DNA of 64,000 bases from Lepidodermella squamata (lineage: Eukaryota > Gastrotricha): NCBI GenBank assembly GCA_047495785.1, contig JBLDXI010000004.1, positions 682,001 through 746,000 on the forward strand, written 5' to 3'. The position numbers and the translations under genes were made by a program. The notes under the pieces were generated by a model that saw only the letters and a list, made by a program, of their open reading frames with translations, was not told where the DNA came from and did no database searches. Below, in pieces: positions 23,145 through 35,663 of this stretch; the stretch's first letter is position 1; each line of letters starts with the position of its first letter.

Positions 23145-23830
23145 CTAATAATATTTAAAGACAACAACAATATCACCCCAGTCATTATTCCCAGTCTTCA
23201 GACCTCGCCAGCGTAGCTTGATTGGAAAAATGCGGCTAATCTTTCGCGGCCATAACGAAAATTCAGCTTCTGAAACATTTATCAGATTGAAGAAAGCCTT
23301 TCTTTCCATCTCGAACGATTTCGCCAACCGATGATGGGGTCTAAGGAACAAAAGGCATCGCGAAAAAATGATTAGTTCCATATATAGGCAATATAGGCAA
23401 ATATAGGCTCATTCTGAGGCCATATTTGAGGCCAGTAATTTTTTTAAATTATTTTTAACAATTTAGGGTTTTAATTAAAATTTAAACATGTTTTCATTTA
23501 TTTCAATTTTTCTAAAAAACAGAAAAAATACCTGGGGTTTATGTCGTGAAAATTTGCGAAGCGGCATGGCACAGAAACACGCCCTGCCTTCAGGTCCGCG
23601 CCTTCTGATTTAGTCGCCGGTTTACTTAGGATCGACGCTATTCGTAGGGCTATTTGATTAATTACAGAATAAATAGGTCCACGTGCTACGGTTGGTAAAT
23701 TGGGCGGCCGGGTGTTTTTACGAAGTGCGCGAATGGCCTCTTTCATTTCACCATCGCCATAGTGCGTGGTGCCGAAAAATTGAGGGGAAGGACAGGGTCT
23801 CGGGCGTAAACTATGTTGGTTTATAACCAT
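23145..23830 (-). CDS. Unknown two-exon protein (about 164 aa)
   Basis: Exon 1 (23830-23532) ends CCCAG|gtattt and exon 2 (23340-23145) begins after ttccttag. The phases agree (2+1) and give an uninterrupted frame to a TAG stop. The start at 23830 gives MVINQHSLRPRP; an upstream in-frame ATG at 23863 is possible. The protein is basic and has no signal peptide or membrane segment that I can see. Motifs include GDGEMKEAIRALRKN and GLKTGNNDWGD. I do not recognise the family. The clean splice supports a real gene, but it may belong to a transposon. Confidence 0.5.
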
Positions 23831-25114
23831 GGAGTTGAAAAAAATGTATAAAAATCGCAACAAACTTTCAAGTTTTGCAAAATATTAGTTTGGCTAGTTC
23901 AGTTGAGTTAATCGGCGTCAGACTTTCATGCCATTTATATAACCAGCGATTACAAGTCTTGGTGACACGTGCGTGGCAACAACACGTAGTTATGATGGCA
24001 ATTCCTGTAATCAGCCTATAAGAGCATCGCGCCCTAAATTCGCCCACTTCATGAGGTTTTCCCCACTTTGCCAACAATTATATTTTGCCCAATAATTCAC
24101 ATTTTTAGTTTTGAACCGATTTTTCTGCCGAATTATGGCCGAAATTTGGACACCAAGTGCTTTACAGCAGTTTTTTGCTCACAGTGGGTGGCCGAATTTA
24201 CGAGATGGCCGAAATCAGGGTTGGATAGAGTTTTTGAAGTAGTTATTCTAGCAACAAATCCTATACTTTAATGAGTTACCGTCATTAATTCTTTTTTTGA
24301 GGTGGATTTATGAGGTGAAATCGAGTTAGAAATTGTGAATTTCTACAGTTGAGCATGGGAGACAAAAAGTAAGGAATATGTCACATCCTTTTTTATTTCA
24401 AAATTCATGAAAAATCGACGGAAATTGACATTGGGTGTTGATGAGAACAGAGAGAAATAGTTTTCGATAGGACTAGTTCCAGCTTGCATCATTTCAGTTT
24501 ACGGCATGTCGCTTCTTAAGGGTACATTCAGTGTAAGCCGGTTTGTAAGACCGCAGCCAGTTAGTCTCCAGGTCGACGCATCCGCGGAACAAATAGTTGA
24601 GCAGTATTCCATTCGGCGACCAAAATCTAGGAAAATGAAAATTTATTTCGTGAACAATTCAACATCGAATAATTTTAGGTTTTCCGTTCAAATCAAGTAT
24701 CAATTTGAAAAACAGTAAAGAAATGAAAAATCGAGACTTCCCAATAGTTATAACCCCCTATACTTTACGTCAATTAATTCTGAAAACTGATAAATCGCAA
24801 GCGTCTCGCTTAGCTGCAAAGCATTGTTAGACAATCAACGCTTAGTTTCGAATTAATCAGCTGTTTCTCAGCTGACGATCGGTTTCAGAACATCGCAATT
24901 TTCGCCAAGTACAATTAGCAAAGAATTTCTCATGTCCGATCGAAGGAAACGACGATCTCAGCCTCGCATGCCGAGGTTGAAGGGGAGTCTCCAAATTTGC
25001 AAATAAATCTTCCCAATCGCGTGATTATGATGGGCTTGCCCTCAGCCTGACAAGCGACAACATACAAATATCAGCCAGTACCTATAGCAGATACGTCATT
25101 TTGACCCTCTACAG
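23831..25114. other. Non-coding stretch
   Basis: No supported gene. A short frame at 24506-24718 has no domain and no clear splice partner. Confidence 0.5.
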
Positions 25115-25931
25115 GCAAATTTTCGCATGACAAGTTGAGTTTGCTCGATTTTAGGGCGATTCTCGCCGAAAATGACCAGTTTATTCCCGAATCGTCACGC
25201 TTGGTTGCACATCTCGCGGATTGCCTAGCTTTTGGCGCTTTACCAAGGTGTCCGAGTTGTAAAATCGGCCGCCTGATGCTCAGTGATGACGCGAAAGGTT
25301 ACCAATGCCAGGGTGATCGAAGCGGCGGCGAGCTATGCCGATGTTCCTTCGTAACCCGAAACCCGATGCGAATTCTCATGAAGATTCCAAACGATTATCA
25401 CTTCGAAGGAATAGAACTGTTCTCCAACTACAAGTTCGTTGACCGAAGTCGCATTTTCGAGGATAGCCCAGCCAGGGGCGTATCCAGGCGGTTGTTTTGG
25501 TTGTTAAACAACTACCAAAACGAATATCGAAAAACCCCTCTCAACAACAACTTCCCGATTTTCGATCTCATTCCTTATTTTAATGCAAATCCAAGGTTCA
25601 AATTATGCAAAAATAATGCAAAATCGTAACGTGAAAATAGCTAGGGACAATTTATTGAGCCATTTTCAGTTTGCTTTTTAAAGATTTCATACAGAAAAAT
25701 CCAGCTACATATAACATGCGATGCGCGGATGGGTTCAAATACCTACTGAAGTTGTCTGTTAAAATTGCCGAATACCCTTAAATATCGGACGCTAGGATTT
25801 GTATTTTTTTGAGATTTTATCTGTTTTGGAGAAAAGCAACTACCAAACCGAAATCCTGGCTACGCCCCTGAGCCCAGCTACGCCGAAGCGAGCGAGGACA
25901 AAGTTTCCAGCCTCGGACCCTGAGCTTGAAG
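25115..25931 (+). pseudogene. PARP1-type PADR1 zinc-binding exon, split by a MITE
   Basis: The exon begins after ctacag and ends before gtagga. It encodes an N-terminal helical part (KLSLLDFRAILAEND, HLADCLAFGALPRCPSC) and a zinc ribbon with Cys pairs CPSC and, later, CQGDRSGGELCRC, ending FVDRSRIFED. This is the layout of the PADR1 (third zinc finger) region of PARP1, which couples DNA-break sensing to the catalytic domain. A 398-bp MITE interrupts the exon after codon SPA; leaving it out, the frame continues without a gap as TPKRARTKFPASDPE. No other PARP domains (zinc fingers 1 and 2, BRCT, WGR, catalytic) are seen nearby, so this is probably an isolated duplicate or a gene remnant. If it is still transcribed, the MITE would introduce a stop. 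Confidence 0.72.
25473..25870. mobile_element. hAT-type MITE inside the PADR1 exon (398 bp)
   Basis: The ends CAGGGGCGTATCCAGG and CCTGGCTACGCCCCTG are inverted repeats with one mismatch. Exact 8-bp direct repeats AGCCCAGC flank it (25465-25472 and 25871-25878), the duplication size of hAT elements. A second inverted block (ACTACCAAA) lies near both ends. It has no transposase. Confidence 0.92.
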
Positions 25932-28159
25932 GTAGGATCCCAAATTTCGGGTTTTTTCGGTTATTTTTTTCCGCATATTTCCTCACGAGAGAAAAGTAAT
26001 TAACGAAAAATTCCAATTTTTTCCGAATTTCGTTAATCACCAGTGAAAATGAGAAGAATGATGAATTATTACAATAATTACCTGATAAAAATTTCGTAGT
26101 CATGTTTGCGCGCCATGGATCTTCCTATCCCTCGGATTACCCGCTTCCTAGACGACCGATGCTCGTTGTAAACCCGTCGACTGTAATTCCGCCGCTTCGC
26201 TGGCGATGAAACGCTTGCAACTTCGTGCTGATCAGGTTGAAAACGGATTAAACACGTCGAGGCTGTCGGTTTCGAATTCGGCGAGTTCCGGCGGTTAGAC
26301 CAGAGTTAAATAGCGTGCTTTCGAGTGTCTCATTTTTCGAATAGTTGGTGACTCGCTATTACTTGACGTCGATACTGAAGTTGCGATAATTCTTAAATGC
26401 GGATCGAGTGTGAACGATGGGAACGATGGGAACACTGAGCCAGTCATTCGTGAAGGAATTCGAGCAAATGTCTCCTTTGTACCAGCTTGGCCATAATCGC
26501 CGCCAGCGACATCGGAATGAAGCCAGTTCAGATCGCTGTATTACGTTCGTTCATGCGAACTGCCTAAATACGGAAAAATAAATGAAAATTAGTCAAGTAG
26601 TTAATTTCTTTGATTATTATGATTAAAAAAGTGAACCATGTAAATTACGTAAAAACCTACACAGAAAAATTATTCTGTTTTTAATTTGGACTGTTCTCAG
26701 AAAAACACAAAAATAAAAAAATAGCATATCCGAAAATAAAAAAATTAAGAAAAAAAGAGAAAAAATGCTAGGGATGGTATACTATATTTTTTACGTATTT
26801 CGATGAGAAAAACTAGTGATATTGAAATTATGATTTTTACCGCCTCGCTCCCGTCGACATTTAAATTTTAAGCGGACAACAGGAAGGGCTGTGATCGCAC
26901 ATAAACAAATTTCCAATAAAAAAATTTTTATATATTACTCATTGACAGTATTAACCTCATCAGCTCAATAAAACCAACCTTGGCATTATCTTTTTCGCGA
27001 TGTTATCGGGCAAAAAATCGGGGGTAGTGCTGCGTCTGTCAACATCTACGTCACATGGAAAGCGTAGCCAATTTTTTTCGCTTGAAAATGGTTATTGAGG
27101 AAGCGCAAGGGCCAAAAAATCGAGCTTCGTAGAAACCCGAAACTCGAACTACCCTAACCCTATCCTTATTCCTGAATCCTAACCAAACCTTAAACCTAAC
27201 CCTAACCCCTAACCCCAATTCCTAATCACAGTATGGCTAAAAATCACGATTTCATGAGAAAAAAATATGTATAAAGGTTATTTTTCCATTAAATATGAAA
27301 TTCGTAATTTTTAATCGACCAAATCATCAAAAAACTATGATTATGCAGTCATTTTTCGAAATTAACAGAAGTTCCTATAGAGCCATGTTATTTGGGAAAT
27401 TTTTGAGTTGGATTTTATTAGGCTCGCACCTTAGGGTGGCAAATCAAATCCTTTTCTTAAAAACACATCGCCACATCCAGAACTTTGCAATTCACATTTG
27501 AAATGAAAAAACTCTGCATCAATTCTTCCAAAATATAATCGCCTAAAAAATCATTTAAATCCGAACCCCCTTTTTGTATGAGGTACGCTTTTTAATCTCA
27601 GATGTAGGGCTCTATACTGAGCTCTATATCTAAATCCTATTAAATAACCCTAATTTATTCCTATATGTTCTGAAGCGATAGAACCGGGGCGATAAAATAA
27701 TTTGTTCGAAAACAACGATTAGACAATAAAAAACTATTATTACTACTTTTTATACGACTACTTGTATTATAGCCTTGAGAAAAATCTGGAAAACTGGTGA
27801 AAAGTTTCTGATGAGTTTCTTGGCAGAAACGAAACGCAATCTCAGCGCAGCCCGAAAACCGACTCATTTCGAAAGATTAAATATTGAAAATCCAATCGCT
27901 AAAATTAAGAAAAAATCTGTCAATAATTTAGTGCTTTTTATCGACCAAATTTTTTTTCAAAATTAATCCTCCTTAATAAGCTGTTCTGAGATTGCGTCAA
28001 ACTTGCCATCACCAAGTTTTGCAGCTAAAATGACTATATTTTTGTTAGCCAATGCGCAAATGCCGTTTTCCTAAAAATGACCATAAATAAGTGGCGTCGA
28101 GCAAGCATAGTTTACTAAAATTGCAGTGCGCATCATTTAATGACAGAATTTAGAGAATA
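25932..28159. other. Non-coding stretch with a degenerate telomere-like tract
   Basis: No gene is supported. At about 27150-27220 there is a run of imperfect CCTAACC units (CCCTAACCC, CCTAACCAAACC, CCTAACCCTAACCCC). It could be an interstitial telomere-like patch or simply low-complexity DNA. Confidence 0.5.
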
Positions 28160-28167
28160 GCGTAGCC

Positions 28168-28498
28168 CAGAGTTGTCCACGGGTCGAAAAATTGAGGCCC
28201 GACCGAGCCCGTCAGTAAATATCTCCAAACCCGGCCCGGCCCGTAGAAGAAAAGTCACACGAAATTAGTATTCCTTCTTCCTTTTCGATGCTCAAAAACT
28301 TCAAAGAGACGTCATTTTTACTCGAAGTTGGCATTATATTGATGTTTTGCTACGGGAATAACTTAAAATCTTACTGTCAAATTTACTGAAAGCAATTGCA
28401 AAGAAATCCTAGAAGACGGGTTTTGAAAACCAGAGGATTGGAAAACCCATACCCGCCCAAACCCGGCCCGGGTTAAACCCGGCCCGTGGACAACTCTG
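28168..28498. mobile_element. hAT-type MITE (331 bp) with perfect 8-bp target duplication
   Basis: The ends are CAGAGTTGTCCACGGG and its exact inverse. The 8-bp repeats GCGTAGCC flank it (28160-28167 and 28499-28506). Tracts of CCCGGCCCG lie inside. An older relative is at about 10126-10436. Confidence 0.93.
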
Positions 28499-28506
28499 GC
28501 GTAGCC

Positions 28507-29092
28507 AACCCTTTTAACGATGGGCAGAACAAACTAAAATCAAAAGCCAGTGTAAAAGCCACTAATGAGGATAGTCGGATCGTTTTTAGTTGGATTGGAA
28601 TGCGACATGAATATTTTAAATGCGAAATAGGAGCATATCGAAGAGTTGAAAGAATCACGTGTCCGCTAATGACCTAATTAAGGGATGCGCATTATTAGAT
28701 CATTTGCAACCACCCTGAAAACCGAATTTTTTTTGTATTCGCACTCTGAATTTTGCTGAAATTTCGATTATTGAAAATAAAGAAAAATCTACTTAAAAAT
28801 CTAAGAAGTGAATAAAGTCGAAAAAGCCTATCCGTCACGAAGTCGTTTTTTCTCCCGATAATTTTGGTACTCGCGTAATATTGCTTATTATTGAAAAAAA
28901 TATTCCTTGCCCTTGGAAGCGAATGAAATCTTAAACCATTAAAATCTTTGAAAATGGGCTGAATTTCGATAAATAATAATTCTTAACTCATCAAGGCTTG
29001 ATTACCTCATTATTCTCCAGATTCTTCAGCCTTTCAGCATTTACTATCTCTGCATCGCACGATTTGCTTAGAATTGATTAATTTCGTACCTA
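28507..29092. other. Non-coding stretch
   Basis: AT-rich sequence; no supported feature. Confidence 0.5.
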
Positions 29093-29494
29093 ATGGCTCA
29101 AAAGCGGCCTCTTGGTGCTGAATCGGGCTTGGAATCGAGCTCGGAAGAGCCAATAGCTGAGTCCCGTTTCCCTCTCGGTAGAATCCCCAAGGTGGCGAGG
29201 AGCACATCAGGGGCCCAGCTCAACTACTTTTCAGTGAAGCCAAGTAATCCACCCAGGAAGAATCCGATCGACCGTAACAAGCCAGGTTGCAGTGGAACAG
29301 CGCCGCCAGGAACTTCGGCTGAAGTTCCGCCACCTAGGGCCAACAATGCGAAGACGTCAAGGCGACCGGTCTCGCCAGTTGCTTCTTTAACAGAGCCAGA
29401 CTTGCCGCGTGATATGGCTCGATCAAACGCCCTGCAGAGATCTTTCCTGGAAGAAGAAGAAACGACATCATTTGATGACAACGTAATTTTTTGA
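29093..29494 (+). CDS. Unknown low-complexity protein or first exon
   Basis: A 133-residue frame starts with ATG and is rich in Ser, Pro, Arg and Glu (MAQKRPLGAESGLESSSEE; later PPGTSAEVPPPRANNAK). Its local base composition is clearly more GC-rich than the surroundings, which supports coding. The end reads TTTGATGACAAC|gtaatt, so the frame may splice out before its stop. I do not recognise a family; the sequence looks disordered and nuclear. No downstream exon could be assigned. Confidence 0.45.
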   Translation: MAQKRPLGAESGLESSSEEPIAESRFPLGRIPKVARSTSGAQLNYFSVKPSNPPRKNPIDRNKPGCSGTAPPGTSAEVPPPRANNAKTSRRPVSPVASLTEPDLPRDMARSNALQRSFLEEEETTSFDDNVIF

Positions 29495-30299
29495 ACTAAT
29501 TCATTTAAGCCTAAAAAATATTTACTTCACAAATATTTCTAAATTTCATGATTTTTAATGAAACGGTTTTCCCCTTGAAATATTTCATCTATCATTAAAC
29601 GCCGCAATACAGTAAAATCTGAATTTTCATCCGAGGTGGGAGAATGCAATTCTTCATTTTTCCAAAAAAATATGCGAGTTTTGCTATTTACACTCCAGTT
29701 TTCGCAATTTATAACGCATTTGGCCAACTTTCGTCGCAAATTTATCCGATCTGAAATTATAAAATTTCACAACGGAACTTGACGTGGATTTCAAATTAGG
29801 AATTTTTCAATTTTTTCGGCTTCCCTAAATCCTCCAGGGAACACCACTTTGCCCTTTTCAAATGGTGAGTATCCGTGGTCTAAAATATCTCAATTATCCG
29901 AATCGAAGCTGATTTTACAAATTTTAAGAACGTAATTTCCTCCATAGTTACTACGCGTGATGGTACTTCATGAAAATAAATCTGCATTACCCAGCCAGAT
30001 TTTTCAGGATTTTCGAAGAAGAGACGAGATTAGAATTGGAATGAATTTAAGGGTCCGACAGCGGGCGTAGCCAAAATTTTGATTACAACTTATTCCCCAT
30101 AGTTAATTAGAAAACGTGACGATAATTCGCAATGCGTTTGAAATCGTTATTGTTGCATCTAATAACTTATCATGGGCACAGTATTTCAAACGCCATTAGT
30201 CGCCTTTAGTCACATGACAGAAACAGTTGGATATATCTGATCCTAATAATGTAGAAATTAGGCAAAGTTTTCAGAGCGAATTTATCGATTTTTTTCATC

Positions 30300-30726
30300 A
30301 TGAGCAACCTCGAAGACGACGATCGCTATTCAACGGGAGATTCTGAATATGACAGCGACGAGTCCATGAGATTAAGGGCGAAAGCCAAGCGAAAAGCTGA
30401 AGAGTATGCCTTTTATCGCCGTTTGTCATGGCACAACTATAAACGCGAGAATCCTACATTAAGTAGCCACTTTGTTCCTAACAAACTGGGTATGAATTAG
30501 CTGAATAGCAGCGCTCCAAGTAAGAATTTTCACCTTATGCACTTTTCTTGCAGAAAGAAGCGCTTCGTGCATTGAGTTTATAGCCGATCGAACCGGAGAC
30601 TGGAATATGACGTGGTATATGCTTACTGAGCTAGGGAATATACCTGCGAAACGACGATATTCAGTCAATTTGGGAAAACACGAATTCAACTTCGGAGGTT
30701 CTTTTCGAAGAAAGGACTTCAATTGA
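30300..30726 (+). CDS. Unknown two-exon protein (about 119 aa)
   Basis: Exon 1 is 30300-30489 and exon 2 is 30554-30726, joined by CTGG|gtatga and cttgcag|AAAGA. The phases agree (1+2) and give the junction NKLERSASCIEF. The N-terminus is acidic (MSNLEDDDRYSTGDSEYDSD), followed by a basic helical stretch (RLRAKAKRKAEEYAFYRR) and a C-terminal half rich in aromatic residues (GDWNMTWYMLTELG, GKHEFNFGGSFRRKDFN). No domain is recognised. The clean intron and the change of composition support a real gene. Confidence 0.5.
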
Positions 30727-32108
30727 GCTTAAGTGCTGAACCTATCTGATTTTGCCCTCAATATTTTGATCAACAGCTAATTCACCTTATTTAATTTCAT
30801 GCTTTGATGCCATTCAAGAGGTTTCAGAAATAAATTAATTCGCCTCCGTGTAATATCGTTAGCCATGGTACAGCAAGTATTATGGCACGCTTGTAAATAG
30901 TTCAATAAAATTTCGAATAAGTCTTTTTTGCAACCATGAATTTTCCGTCTGACTTTTTTCTGTGTGATCCGTATGTCATGTTAGCAATTCCAGTCGAAAA
31001 AACACAACTAGCGTGAGTGGGGATATTTTGGAAAAAACCCATGTTTTTCGAGGATTAAAATGAATTTGAATTTGTTTTTTTTCGTCCTCCTTAAGGCATG
31101 AAATGTGATGATAAAGAATATTTCGAGGATTAAAAATCAGTCTTTAATTAGAAATCGATGATTTTAGGTTTGAGTAAGGTAATTTCAGATTGACCTGTAA
31201 TGTTTGTGAATTTTACCTGATTTTTGGCGATTGCAAAAACAATTAAGAAAAGTTGAACAATGAGCGGGTGATTTTTTGCTTAATAAAAACCATAAAAAAT
31301 CAGCGCGCAAGTTTCTTACTCGGGTATCAAGTACCCTGAAACCCTCCAATTTAGCTTGGAATTAAAAATTTAAGCTTGTAATGTATCACGACCACGATGA
31401 TACGCGATGAAGCTTCTACAGCGTGTCCACAAGTTACGCAACTATTTTTTACTTGGCATCTTTTCTACAAAATCAAACTCATTTTATTAAATTAAACCAA
31501 CTGAGAGAATATTCAATTTTTTATACGCGATTTAACCGAAGAAATCAAAAATTTACCGAAGAAAACCCGGAAACCCCCGATGGTAACTGGTTCGGAAATT
31601 TTCGGTATTTTACCCGTTTGGAAATAATATCTCCGGACTTTTTTAATCCCATTAACAACTGAAATAATTCATTGAAGTTCTCCTAATTTTTTCAAATTTC
31701 TATACATTTTTTGGTCATACTGTGTGACTTCATCTATTATTACTGAGTTTCTGAACCCTTAGCCGTGTATTTTCTAAGCATGCGTTACTTATGGGACACG
31801 CTGTAATTAACAAATGAAATTCGATGTATGTCAAATTGTGGATAAAAAGTTTTCTAAGGCCAGTTTTGCTTTTAATCTTGTTTTGAACACCCTATACCCC
31901 AACTCGAAATTATTTACAGTGTAAAATTAAAAAAATAGTAATTACGCTGTTTGAGAGCACTAAGTAAGACACATTTAGACTCGCCGAGCAAAAATAATGC
32001 GATTTCCTGAGTAAGATGTCATTTTTAATTAAAATTTAACAAATATCAACGAATTTTGTGAATTAGAAATTTCTCCAGCAATTTTCTTAAATCCTCCAAT
32101 TTTTTCAG
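30727..32108. other. Non-coding stretch
   Basis: AT-rich; the ORF at 31423-31662 lacks an ATG and any domain. Part of this stretch may hold 5' exons of the gene that follows, but none could be assigned. Confidence 0.45.
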
Positions 32109-35100
32109 GCGACTTCTTTCAACATATTTGCAAGTCCAAAGCAGGTAAAATTGGGTCGACCTGCTACCAAGCGGTACCAGGAACACGAACCGTCTGCTCG
32201 CTGCATGAGGCGAAAGCGTCGCCTAGAAGATGGTTTGCAGTTCACCACAGACGATTTTGCCAATCGAGTTATGTGTTACCACGACAAAGCTCCGGTAGTA
32301 GGAGCCTCAGTAGAATTGTGGTTTCCTGGTCCCCAAGGAACCTACGACAAGGTGGCAAGGCGCTATGGCGCAGCTGCAGAGGAAGAAGACCCCGTGGAGG
32401 CAGCCAGAAAGTTCGACAAATTATAATTATAATTCCGATATTTTATCTCTATCCTTGTAGGCTCATACGTCTTTCAACCTCTCATGTCATGAGTGGAAGG
32501 GCGACAGAAAAAATAGCAAGCGCCCATAAAGTGGTGCGCCGAGCAGTGTTGCGAGAAGAAAAATCAAGGCAAAGCAACATGTTCGATTTAACGACCAAAA
32601 AAAACACCGCTACTTACTGCCGAGGTAAATTATGAAAATAGGATAACTAACTCAATACATTAATTTCGATCAATAACACTACGATTTTGCGCGATTTTTT
32701 CCGGAAAAAAATAATTCCAAAGATTATTCTATACCGAAATTAATTCTATAAATTTATTTTCCCTTGAGAAAAGGTAATACGATAAATCAAGAAGGTTGGG
32801 CAATCTCTTCTCATTTTCCTGAAAAAAAATCAATTTTAAATGGCTAAAATTTGTTAAAAACGCGGTAGGAACTCCACAGCCCATTGAAAATCTCACATAT
32901 TTTGAATGTCATAAACGATAATTTCGGCAAAATCATAGCGACTAATGGACTTACATTTTCAGCAAATTCTCTGATTTCAGGATGAAGAGGATAACGGCGA
33001 TTGTGGTATCGAGGGTGAGTCGGTAGAAAGCGCTTTGAGAAATGAGTCGTATGAACTGCGGCGAAACGATGAGGGAAGCGAGGCTGAAGAAATTGATGTG
33101 AAGACTGAGCGTAAGAAAGGCGGCTGCTCTCGAGATGTACGACAGATGTTGTCAACATTAATCACTGTTCACGAATTAAAGCCAGAGCATCCAGTCAAAA
33201 TTCGACTTGCTCTAGACGGTACGCCTGGCCGAACAGAAGGCACGCAAGAAATGGTTCGATTCACCATCTGCCTGCTGGATAAGAAAAATCGGCCAGATCT
33301 TGCATCCGAGCATGCGATAGCGACGTTCTTCGACACAGAATGTCACGCATCAATTGCCCATTATTTCTCGGAAGCGTTCTCGCAGGTTCGATTCTCCATT
33401 ATGATTATTTAAAATAATCCTAAAATATGCGAAAAATATATTATAGAGGAAGGTCTTCAATTCAAGGCGTGCTTTTTCCTGTGTTTTAAACATGAAAATG
33501 CGCAACTATTCATTAATTTTGCGAAAAAAAATTGAAATGGAATCAAACGTAGTATAACCAAATAATTCTGAAATTAAATAGTAAAATAATAGCTTTGTCA
33601 TCAACAATCAACAAACAAAAATCAACAAATCTTCCTGGGGGAATGGTATCATTTAACGATATTTTCAATTATACGAAATCATGAATTTTGCGAATTTTTA
33701 AAAAACACGGGAAAACTTGAAATTAAAATAAATTAATAGAACGAAAAATCGGAATAAATAAAACTAAGTAAATAAAAAAAATGCCCATCTGCAATACGGC
33801 AATATCTGCACCATCTCGCCGGATAAAATACCCATCGTCATCACCCATCACTATAAAACTAAACCAATAAAACTAAACCTCCATACAATATAAGGCAAAC
33901 TCTATTCTGAATTCCCTTTGTTTAACATCGTGTCCCATAAGTAAGTGATACAAAAAACAGAGAAATACGATTATGCTAGCTAAAATGAGTGCCGAATTAT
34001 TTTCACAAGGCCATAAAAATCTTTCGAAAAATTAAAAATGACAAGAGAATGCATACTGAGATTTAAACCCATGGAAATTTGGTTCAGCCTGGTAAAATAC
34101 AGCCGATTACAGTAGGTTACATCAGGGTTTTACGTGATTTTCCCGATAAATTTCTACTTCTTCGCTAAAGCCGTGCGTAATGAAAATGGAAAATTATCCC
34201 GGCAGGATTATTTTCAAATAATTATTAGAATTTTCTGCAAATAATTGCAAACTTAAAATTTTTTGCCAATTTATGCCCAATTTTTGCCCAAATTAAGCGT
34301 GTTAAAAGTCAACTAATACAGGTCCCAAAAAAGTATTACTAATTTTTGAAAAATTAATAAAATCACGTGTTTCAGATAAATCATCTGCAAGACCATGGAC
34401 ATGATTTTGGCGGCAACCACTACGACATCGAGGCCTACTGGAGTGCCGATGTTATGGCTGTCATTAAAGTCTTTGGAGCCGGTAGTACAAATGGCGATCA
34501 TTTTTGCCCTCTTTGTACCCAGCGAAGAAGCTCTAAAAATGACGAAGACGTTAGTGACCGCCTATTCCATCGACTGGCCGTCATGGATCAAATCATGCAG
34601 AATCCCGAATGCAACCGTAAAGGGCAAAAATATATGCCTCTTCTACGGATCCGTCCTGATCACATCCTGCCCGATCCTCTGCATATGCTCGCCCGTCTCA
34701 CTGAGACTTTGATTAAATTGGTTCGTAAATAATAAATTTTCGTGAATTTCTCATGTATCAAAAATATATGAAATTTAAGACGCTTCAGCGGCTACTCGAA
34801 CTCGGCCTGACTACGGATGCTGATCGCATCAAGAATGGGCTTGAGAGAAGGGGTGGCGGTCGGCTGAAAATTGACTACACCGAGAAATCGGCGAGCCAGA
34901 AGAAGGCTTTCAAGGTCACAGTCAAGGTGACGGGCCACACCATCGCTACGAAGGCCTTCAGCGAATTCGATTTTAAACTGGCCGATATAACTGTCGATGA
35001 CAGCTCAGCCAGGCGCCAACTTCTGGAGAAGCGAACTGTGGCGACTTTAAAGTCGATGATCGCCGAAGCCCAAAGCAGTCACGCCGTACTGAGCCGAAAA

Positions 35101-35663
35101 AGGGCCAAAAAATCAGACTATGTGGAGGCTGCCATGGACTTGGGTCTGCGCTGCAATGAGGATGACAGCTCCGCCGATGACGCTGAAAACGCCCAAGTGG
35201 TTCTGAAATCCCTTGACAATGTCATCGCCCTTGGAAAATTACTTTTCAAAGCGGTGACTAATCAAGTGAAGACATTGCCACCTGCCAGCGAATTTCGACG
35301 CTTTGAAGCGATGCTCTTCGACATGCGGAAGAAGCATACTATTTACTCGCATAGTAAGTATCACCCGCTATTTTTGACGATTAAGTAATTTATTTCTTTG
35401 CAGTGATGGGTTCGCACGTGCACAGCCATCTGGCTGCTGGCCTTGACCTCGTGGCATTGGGCACTTCTTCTATTGAGCGCGGCCATCGAGTACTCAAGCG
35501 CGTCCGCGAGGCAATGTCGACGCAGCAAACCGGCGTTGTCACTGCGATCGACGTGATGAAATACGAGAACAGGCGCCTATGCGCATTCATTTACGACAAA
35601 AAGTTTAATATTATTGTCCACGAAAGTGCCGCAGGAAGAATTATTGAACTGCAAAAACGCTGA
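32109..35663 (+). CDS. RAG1/Transib-like DDE-type protein, at least six exons
   Basis: Exons that can be placed: 32109-about 32422, about 32474-32628, 32981-33384, 34373-about 34726, about 34787-35346 and 35403-35663, each with plausible gt/ag borders and no stop inside. Exon 1 has a basic GRPATKRY...CMRRKRRLEDG segment. Exon 3 has LALDGTPGR followed by VRFTICLLD. Exon 4 has HDFGGNHYDIEAYWSAD, then NGDHFCPLC, then ILPDPLHMLARLTE. Exon 6 has SSIERGHRVLKR. The order Asp-Gly plus beta strand, second Asp, CxxC zinc pair, conserved His and a late Glu is that of the RNase H-like core in RAG1/Transib and in an uncharacterised family widespread in cnidarians and sponges. I infer a transposase or transposase-derived nuclear protein. 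No terminal inverted repeats were recognised. Exon ends marked 'about' are uncertain. Confidence 0.58.
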
